The position numbers and the translations under genes are program-made. 64,000 nt of DNA from Spartinivicinus marinus (GTDB lineage Bacteria > Pseudomonadota > Gammaproteobacteria > Pseudomonadales > Zooshikellaceae): contig NZ_JAPJZK010000001.1 of the NCBI RefSeq assembly GCF_026309355.1, forward strand, positions 1,178,001 to 1,242,000, given 5' to 3'. The first letter of the stretch is position 1. Every line of letters begins with the position of its first letter. The notes under the pieces are model-generated. The model was given only the letters and a program-made list of their open reading frames with translations, did not search any database and was not told the origin of the DNA. Of this stretch, positions 58,732 to 64,000 are shown in pieces.

Positions 58732-60087
58732 ATGTCCACACAACAACTCGGAAAATCAGAGGATCAACTACAAGAACTAAGCCAAGCACTGGATCAAGGG
58801 ATCTCTTCGCCTGTCAAACGCATGTTGAATAGCCTCTCGGCAGCAGATACTGCGCACTTAATTGAGTCCTCCCCGCCTAAGATCAGAAGCTTGTTATGGC
58901 AACTGCTTGATAAAGAGCAAGAAGCCGAGGTGCTGCAGGAGCTAAGCGATGACGTTCGCCAGTATTACCTGGATCAAATGAATGCTGCTGAGGTGGCAGA
59001 AATTACTACAGGTTTTGATCCCGACGACCTAGTTGACCTGCTACAACAATTACCAGACGCTATTACCCAGCAAGTGTTGTCTTCTATGGATGCACAGGAC
59101 CGAGCTCGCGTTGAGCATATCTTGTCTTATCCAGAGGATACCGCTGGCGGCTTAATGAATACAGATACCATCACGATTCGCCCCAACAATCCACTTGATG
59201 TGGTATTACGTTACTTGCGTCGCCATGATGAGCTACCAGCAATGACGGATAGCCTATTAGTGGTTAACCGTCAGGATGCGTTTATTGGTGTATTACCAAT
59301 TAATAAACTGCTGACCACCAATCCATCAATCACTGTTCGTGAAGTGATGAATACCGATATTGAACCCATCAATGCCATGACCCCTGCCAGTCAGGTTGCT
59401 CAATTGTTTGAGCGGCAAGACTTAGTATCAGCTCCCGTTATTGATGATGATGGCAAATTATTGGGGCGGATCACCATTGATGACGTTGTAGACGTTATTC
59501 GTGAAGAAGCTGATCACTCATTGATGAGTATGGCTGGTTTAGAAGATGATGAAGACACCTTCGCCCCAGCCATGAAAACAGCTAAGCGCCGAGCAGTCTG
59601 GCTGGGTATTAACCTTATTACTGCGTTTGTTGCATCAGCATTTATTGGTATGTTCCAGGAAACCATTGATAAGGTGGTTGCATTAGCGGTATTAATGCCA
59701 ATCGTTGCCAGCATGGGTGGCATCGCTGGCAGCCAAACGCTAACCCTGGTTATTCGAGCAATGGCTCTAGGGCAAATCGGTAAATCTAACACGTTTTGGC
59801 TATTGAATCGCGAATGTATAGTCGGGCTAGTGAATGGCTTGATTTGGGCACTAGTTGTGTCGGGGGTTGCCTACGTTTGGTTCGGTGATGGGATTATTTC
59901 GACGGTTATTGCCGCAGCAATGATTATTAATCTAGTGGTTGCCGTCATATCAGGCGCCGCACTACCCATTATTTTAAAAACGTTGAAAATTGACCCTGCA
60001 CTAGCAGGCGGCGTAATTTTAACCACTGTTACAGATGTTGTAGGCTATATCTCGTTTTTAGGTCTAGCTACCTTATTTCTGACTTAA
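58732..60087 (+). CDS. mgtE: Magnesium transporter MgtE
   Basis: The 451-residue Mg2+ channel has a cytoplasmic MgtE N domain (about 20-130), a CBS pair (about 135-255; EDTAGGLMNTDTITI, ISAPVIDDDGKLLGRITIDDVVDVI-type segment) and five C-terminal helices with the pore motif PIVASMGGIAGSQTLTLVIRAMALG. In the family, Mg2+ bound by the N and CBS domains closes the channel. It follows the nitrogen-PTS genes as in Pseudomonas. Confidence 0.94.
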   Translation: MSTQQLGKSEDQLQELSQALDQGISSPVKRMLNSLSAADTAHLIESSPPKIRSLLWQLLDKEQEAEVLQELSDDVRQYYLDQMNAAEVAEITTGFDPDDLVDLLQQLPDAITQQVLSSMDAQDRARVEHILSYPEDTAGGLMNTDTITIRPNNPLDVVLRYLRRHDELPAMTDSLLVVNRQDAFIGVLPINKLLTTNPSITVREVMNTDIEPINAMTPASQVAQLFERQDLVSAPVIDDDGKLLGRITIDDVVDVIREEADHSLMSMAGLEDDEDTFAPAMKTAKRRAVWLGINLITAFVASAFIGMFQETIDKVVALAVLMPIVASMGGIAGSQTLTLVIRAMALGQIGKSNTFWLLNRECIVGLVNGLIWALVVSGVAYVWFGDGIISTVIAAAMIINLVVAVISGAALPIILKTLKIDPALAGGVILTTVTDVVGYISFLGLATLFLT

Positions 60088-60148
60088 CACTCTTTGACTT
60101 ATCACCCTTTTAATTTATCAATTAGCTACAGGCAGTTGACGATTGTTC

Positions 60149-60607
60149 ATGACTCAAACACTTTCATCTATAGGCTCTGCTCCCCTTTGGCGGCGGCTAG
60201 CCGCCATGGTATACGACAGTTTACTGTTAGTTGCTATCGCTATTGTTATATCAAGCCTTCATCTATGGTTAAGTATTACTTTAGTGGGAGAAGCTAAGGC
60301 CACTGCGGTGGGATTTAAATGGGATCTAAGTGCTATTTTGCTTATAGGATTTTTTGGCTTTTATGCTTATTTCTGGCGAAGAAGTGGTCAAACGCCTGGA
60401 ATGATTGCCTGGCGAATTATGGTTGTCAACTACGAAGGAAGAACCATCAGCTTCAAACAATGCCTGATTCGTTTTATCGTAGGCATCCCCAGCTGTATAT
60501 TAGGAGGCATCGGTATTTTGTGGATTTTATTTGATTCAAAAGACCAAGCGATTTATGACTATGCAGCGAAAACAGAAGTCGTATTACTGGAGAAAACTAA
60601 AAAATAA
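60149..60607 (+). CDS. RDD-family membrane protein
   Basis: The 152-residue inner-membrane protein has the RDD domain: three helices with LWRRLAAMVYDSLLL near the N-terminus (the R..D of the RDD motif) and SGQTPGMIAWRIMVV in the loop. The family includes ion transporters and proteins of unknown role. ATG 60149 is used since the longer frame starts at a TTG. It ends convergently to lptG, separated by repeat copy 2. Confidence 0.85.
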   Translation: MTQTLSSIGSAPLWRRLAAMVYDSLLLVAIAIVISSLHLWLSITLVGEAKATAVGFKWDLSAILLIGFFGFYAYFWRRSGQTPGMIAWRIMVVNYEGRTISFKQCLIRFIVGIPSCILGGIGILWILFDSKDQAIYDYAAKTEVVLLEKTKK

Positions 60608-60636
60608 TACTTAAACAAGCTCTTCTTCCCAGCAGA

Positions 60637-60784
60637 CTGTTGCAAAAGCTGAGAAATATGGAGTGATAGGGTATTCTGGAACTGCTGTTGGGAACAGCTA
60701 AAGCTCTAAAGGCCATGGATGGCCTTGTAGAGCGGTGGAAGAATATCCTGTTACTTCATATTTATTCTCCAGTACCCTTTCGCT
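60637..60784. repeat. Long-arm palindromic repeat element, copy 2 (about 148 bp)
   Basis: The left arm TGTTGCAAAAGC, GAGTGATAGGGTATTCTGG matches the right arm of copy 1. The right arm, complemented, reads GCGAAAGGGTA, then GAAGTAACAGGATATTCTT and GGCCATCCATGGCC, matching the left arm of copy 1. It has a shorter interior than copy 1 and sits in the convergent gap between the RDD gene and lptG. Confidence 0.75.
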
Positions 60785-60858
60785 AAGCCCTCGTGGGGGA
60801 GAAAGGATTTGATTTGACGTACTTTCACAACAATACCAACCAAAGATTAGACAAGTAG

Positions 60859-61926
60859 CTACCCTGCCCTTTTCAGTAAAATCCCACCCACCGTAAAGCA
60901 CAACAGTAGTGGCACAATCACAGCGATTAGCGGCGAGAAGCCAAATACCAAACTGGATGGGCCAAGTAATTCTTGGAAGATATTAAAAGAAAACCCAACA
61001 ATTACTCCAATAAAAATACGTAGCCCCATCGTGACAGAGCGCAATGGGCCAAACACGAAAGAGATACCTACCAGCACTAGCCCAATAATGACTGCTGGCT
61101 GTAGTAATTTTCGCCAAAATGCTAATTGATATTCACCAGCATTCAACCCTTGCTGGCTAAGGTAGTCAATATAAGTACTTAACCCCCGAATTGATAAGTC
61201 GTCAGGCTTTACCACTACGACATTAAGCAGGTCCATAGATAGGCTGGTTTGCCATTGCAAAAATGGTAGTCGCTCAGTAGTTACACGATCACCTTTAAAC
61301 TGATTGGACTGAATATTCTGCAACAACCAATAATCGCCTTTGAAAATGCCTCGGTCAGCAAAACTAGCCTCTAACAGTTCTTTTTTATCATTAAATTTAA
61401 AGCGAGTAATGCCATGTACGATACCACCAGGCTCTACGGCATTTAAATGCATAAACTCATTGCCTTCCCGATGCCAAACTCCTTGCTGGCTAAACTGGGA
61501 TGAAGAGCCATCTTTACTACGGGCAATTGCTCGGCCACTATCTGCTAGCTGTTCAGTATAAGGTGACACAAACTCACCAATGGAAATACCAATCAATATA
61601 ATCAGTAAAGTTGGCTGCATGACTCCCCACACGATTCGCCATAGTGATACACCTGCAGCACGCATGACTACCAGCTCACTATTGCTAGCCAATGCGCCCA
61701 AGCCAACCAAACAACCAATCAGTGCAGAAAAGGGAATAAATTTATAAATACGGTTAGGAATTGATAAGCCAATATATTGTAATACTTCTAGTAACTGATA
61801 ACTGGCCTTCATACTGGCTAACTCAGCTACAAAAGCAAACAGCATGTCCAGCGATACAATCACCAATAACACTAAAAAGGTAGCACTCAGTACACTAGTG
61901 GCAATATAACGATCAATCTTATTCAT
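60859..61926 (-). CDS. lptG: LPS export permease LptG
   Basis: The 355-residue inner-membrane subunit pairs with LptF on LptB2 to extract LPS. It has six helices in two sets of three around a periplasmic jellyroll domain (about 130-255), and the N-terminal IDRYIATSVLSATFLVLLVIVSLDMLFAFV is typical. The start overlaps lptF by 8 bases. Confidence 0.95.
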   Translation of the reverse strand: MNKIDRYIATSVLSATFLVLLVIVSLDMLFAFVAELASMKASYQLLEVLQYIGLSIPNRIYKFIPFSALIGCLVGLGALASNSELVVMRAAGVSLWRIVWGVMQPTLLIILIGISIGEFVSPYTEQLADSGRAIARSKDGSSSQFSQQGVWHREGNEFMHLNAVEPGGIVHGITRFKFNDKKELLEASFADRGIFKGDYWLLQNIQSNQFKGDRVTTERLPFLQWQTSLSMDLLNVVVVKPDDLSIRGLSTYIDYLSQQGLNAGEYQLAFWRKLLQPAVIIGLVLVGISFVFGPLRSVTMGLRIFIGVIVGFSFNIFQELLGPSSLVFGFSPLIAVIVPLLLCFTVGGILLKRAG

Positions 61927-63052
61927 GTTCTGCCACCTCTGATGCGACTACAGTTTGCTTCAGGTGTTTTTGCTGTCGCCTTTTCATCTGGAAGGGCTCA
62001 TGCGCCAAAATTAACATCGCAACAAGCAAAAATAGTCCATGCACTCCCCATAACCCTGCCGGGGGAATTTTCCCATCTTCCACGGCACCTTTAGCACCAA
62101 TTAATAACGCCAAATACACTAAATAAGTCAAAATAGCAGGCAATAATTTTAAATACCGTCCTTGTCGTGGATTCACTTTACTTAATGGCACTGCCAGTAA
62201 TACGACAATAAATACCAGTATTGGTAATGACAGTCGCCACTGTAACTCAGCAATATGACTCAGTTCACTAGAACCTATAAGATCCGTGGTGGCAATGGCT
62301 TTAACCTTGTCTGCTTCTTTACTGGCTTTACTTTCCGGCATTTTTATACCGTAAGTATCGTATTCAGTAATACGAAAATCTGCCTGACCTGGAGTGCCGT
62401 CATAACGATAGCCTTTATTTAGAATCAAATAGCGGGCTCCCGTTTGTGGCTCAACATGCTGTACACCACCATCAGCCAAGAGTAGCGTGATTCCCCGCTT
62501 GCCAATGGCTTCATTTTTCTGAGAGATAAATACATCTCCCATCTGTAGTCTGTCTTCCGACAAACGCTCGGTGTAAGTGACCCGGCCAGCATTCTCTTGC
62601 TCTTGGAAACGGCCAGGGGCCAGGGTTTCAAACTCAGTCAAAGCATCTTGCTTAGCAAAAATCTCTTCAACATTTTTTGCTCCCCATGGTGTAATAAGCA
62701 GCCCTAATAAAGCAACAATACAGGCAACCACGGTCGCTGGAGCCAGTGTCTGCATTAAAATATTTTTTTGGCTAACCCCACAAGCAGTCAGCACAGTCAT
62801 TTCACTCTCGATATAAAGCCTGCCATAGGCGAGTAAAATACCAATAAACAACCCTAAGGGAATAATCAGTTCCAAAAACTCAGGTAGCCGATAGCCCATA
62901 ATGACAAATAAAAAATCAGCACTCAGTTGCCCTGAAGCAGCTTGTGCTAAGTATTTGTTAAAGCGGCCACTCATAATAATAAGTAACAGTACACCGCTAA
63001 CAGCCAGCATGGCTGTAAACACTTCTCTTGCTAAGTAGCGGAAGATAATCAA
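61919..63052 (-). CDS. lptF: LPS export permease LptF
   Basis: The 377-residue partner of LptG has the same six-helix plus jellyroll layout. Signatures include MIIFRYLAREVFTAMLAVSGVLLLII and PEFLELIIPLGLFIGILLAYGRLYIESEMTVL. It is the first gene of lptFG, divergent from pepA as in E. coli. Confidence 0.95.
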   Translation of the reverse strand: MIIFRYLAREVFTAMLAVSGVLLLIIMSGRFNKYLAQAASGQLSADFLFVIMGYRLPEFLELIIPLGLFIGILLAYGRLYIESEMTVLTACGVSQKNILMQTLAPATVVACIVALLGLLITPWGAKNVEEIFAKQDALTEFETLAPGRFQEQENAGRVTYTERLSEDRLQMGDVFISQKNEAIGKRGITLLLADGGVQHVEPQTGARYLILNKGYRYDGTPGQADFRITEYDTYGIKMPESKASKEADKVKAIATTDLIGSSELSHIAELQWRLSLPILVFIVVLLAVPLSKVNPRQGRYLKLLPAILTYLVYLALLIGAKGAVEDGKIPPAGLWGVHGLFLLVAMLILAHEPFQMKRRQQKHLKQTVVASEVAEHE

Positions 63053-63381
63053 CTGGCTCTCCTAACTAACTCTCCAAGTACCACCCAATACTATGACAGT
63101 GCTTTCTTTACAACTGCATAACCTTTACAACCACAAGACCTTTACAACTGGGCGACGAAAACTTTCATTCCTCTGCCAAGGTCACCCTGCATATAAGCAA
63201 TCAAGAGCAGACTCTGTTACACTCAAACACTTAATTTAATAGGGTTTGTCAAACAATTAGCTCTCAGCACTGCCAATCAAGCTGATATTAATTGGGTAAA
63301 ATACCCAGCCACTTTTCAGTAGCTATGGGCAAAGGCTGCTAATTATCCAACAAAGTGATAAATTTGTCTTGTGGGGTTTTC
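63053..63381. promoter_or_regulatory. Divergent lptF-pepA regulatory region with a triple repeat
   Basis: This 329-bp region must hold both promoters. It contains three identical 9-mers CTTTACAAC at 63106, 63123 and 63140, exactly 17 bp apart, located 54-96 bp upstream of the lptF start. No consensus promoter could be assigned with confidence. Confidence 0.55.
63106..63156. repeat. Three tandem 17-bp units with identical CTTTACAAC cores
   Basis: The units are CTTTACAACTGCATAAC, CTTTACAACCACAAGAC and CTTTACAACTGGGCGAC. The first 9 bases and the final AC are the same in all three; the rest differs. It could be a regulator binding array or a decayed short tandem repeat. Confidence 0.7.
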
Positions 63382-64000
63382 ATGGAATTTCTAATCAAAA
63401 ACACACAACCTGCCACTATAAGTACTGACTGCCTAGTGATGCCGGTGTTCGAAAATTCAAAATTAAGCGATACAGGAAAAGCCCTCGACGAAGTAACCAA
63501 GGGGCAACTACACAACATTATTAAACAAGGCGACATTGCAGGAAAACCGGGTGATACTCTAGTTCTACCACAACTTGGTGAAGTCAAAGCTAAACGTATT
63601 TTACTCTTTGGCGCGGGAGAGCAGAATAAAAAATTATCCACTGAAGATTTAATTAAAACACTATCTGCTGTTTTTGCAGTGTTGAATCAGCTCAACTTAA
63701 AACAAGCCGCCCTTGCCTTGGCTGATATTCATTTAGCGGATCGTGAAAAAGCCTGGGTAGTTCGCACTGCAGCTCAGTTGGCTATTACCAGTCAGTATGA
63801 GTTTAGCCAACTCAAATCAACCAAACCCAAAACGACCAAAAGCAAATTTAAAAAACTGGTTTTTCTCGCCCCCACTTCTACCCACAAAGCACTTGAACAA
63901 GCAGCCCAAGAAGCAGCTGCCATTGCTAAAGGCATTAATGTAGCGCGTGATCTTGGTAACTTACCTGGCAATATTTGCACGCCTAGCTACCTGGCGAAAC
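63382..64000 (+). CDS. pepA: Leucyl aminopeptidase PepA, 3' end beyond window
   Basis: The first 206 codons of an M17 leucyl aminopeptidase are visible. The N-terminal macro-like domain (VMPVFENSKLSDTGKALDEV, RILLFGAGEQNK) and the linker into the catalytic domain (GINVARDLGNLPGNICTPSYLA) are clear; the two-metal active site lies past the window end. M17 enzymes remove N-terminal amino acids in the cytoplasm, and E. coli PepA also binds DNA to regulate carAB and to help Xer recombination. The start is ATG at 63382 with GTGGGG upstream. Its position opposite lptFG matches E. coli. Confidence 0.93.
   Translation, partial: MEFLIKNTQPATISTDCLVMPVFENSKLSDTGKALDEVTKGQLHNIIKQGDIAGKPGDTLVLPQLGEVKAKRILLFGAGEQNKKLSTEDLIKTLSAVFAVLNQLNLKQAALALADIHLADREKAWVVRTAAQLAITSQYEFSQLKSTKPKTTKSKFKKLVFLAPTSTHKALEQAAQEAAAIAKGINVARDLGNLPGNICTPSYLAK

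Overview
This window is a chromosomal segment of an AT-rich gammaproteobacterium. The block hisC-hisD-hisG-murA-ibaG-mlaBCDEF, facing kdsD-kdsC-lptC-lptA-lptB-rpoN-hpf-ptsN-rapZ-ptsO-mgtE, next to cysDN, a nif3-like gene and a degS/algW-type protease, follows the gene order known from Pseudomonas and Oceanospirillales relatives. The low GC, many amino-acid ABC transporters, secreted peptidases and long non-coding gaps suggest a marine Oceanospirillales/Hahellaceae-like bacterium (for example near Zooshikella or Spartinivicinus). That placement is inference and no database was consulted.

Region 1 (1-18,400) is accessory in character. It holds the 5' part of a head-less trimeric autotransporter, a secreted beta-propeller protein, a secreted M14 carboxypeptidase, an orphan solute-binding protein, RNase II, a NadR-kinase-like protein with an unrecognised N-terminal half, an L,D-transpeptidase, a class III nucleotide cyclase, the pyrBI operon behind a leader-peptide attenuator, a lytic transglycosylase lipoprotein, a glycine-zipper lipoprotein and an unrecognised 93-residue gene. 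Long gaps (746-1457, 10049-11949, 16962-17814) carry no convincing genes but hold copies of a 125-bp inverted-repeat element.

Region 2 (18,400-35,000) is mostly nutrient uptake. It has a branched-chain amino-acid ABC system (livK-livHMGF) in which the binding-protein gene is separated from the permease genes by an intact IS982-family insertion with a 7-bp target duplication, a 125-bp MITE-like repeat and a second palindromic repeat. It also has a dienoyl-CoA-reductase-like SDR, a dicarboxylate/amino-acid:cation symporter, a DMT exporter and the general amino-acid ABC operon aapJQMP with a hairpin between aapJ and aapQ.

Region 3 (35,000-64,000) is core genome: sulfate activation (cysDN, CysN with what looks like a degenerate APS-kinase tail), histidine biosynthesis (short-form hisG, hisD, hisC), peptidoglycan precursor synthesis (murA), retrograde phospholipid transport (mla), Kdo synthesis and LPS export (kdsD/kdsC, lptCAB, and lptFG further on), sigma-54, the nitrogen-PTS proteins and RapZ, MgtE, an RDD membrane protein, and the start of pepA divergent from lptF. 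A secreted M28 aminopeptidase with a C-terminal ricin-like lectin domain sits between the mla and kds/lpt halves.

The features that stand out are the pyrBI attenuator with its 31-residue leader peptide and U-rich pause site, three families of small dispersed inverted-repeat elements, the IS-interrupted liv locus, the CysN tail, the NadR-like fusion, and a 17-bp-period triple repeat between lptF and pepA. I saw no CRISPR array, tRNA, rRNA, prophage or defence island.
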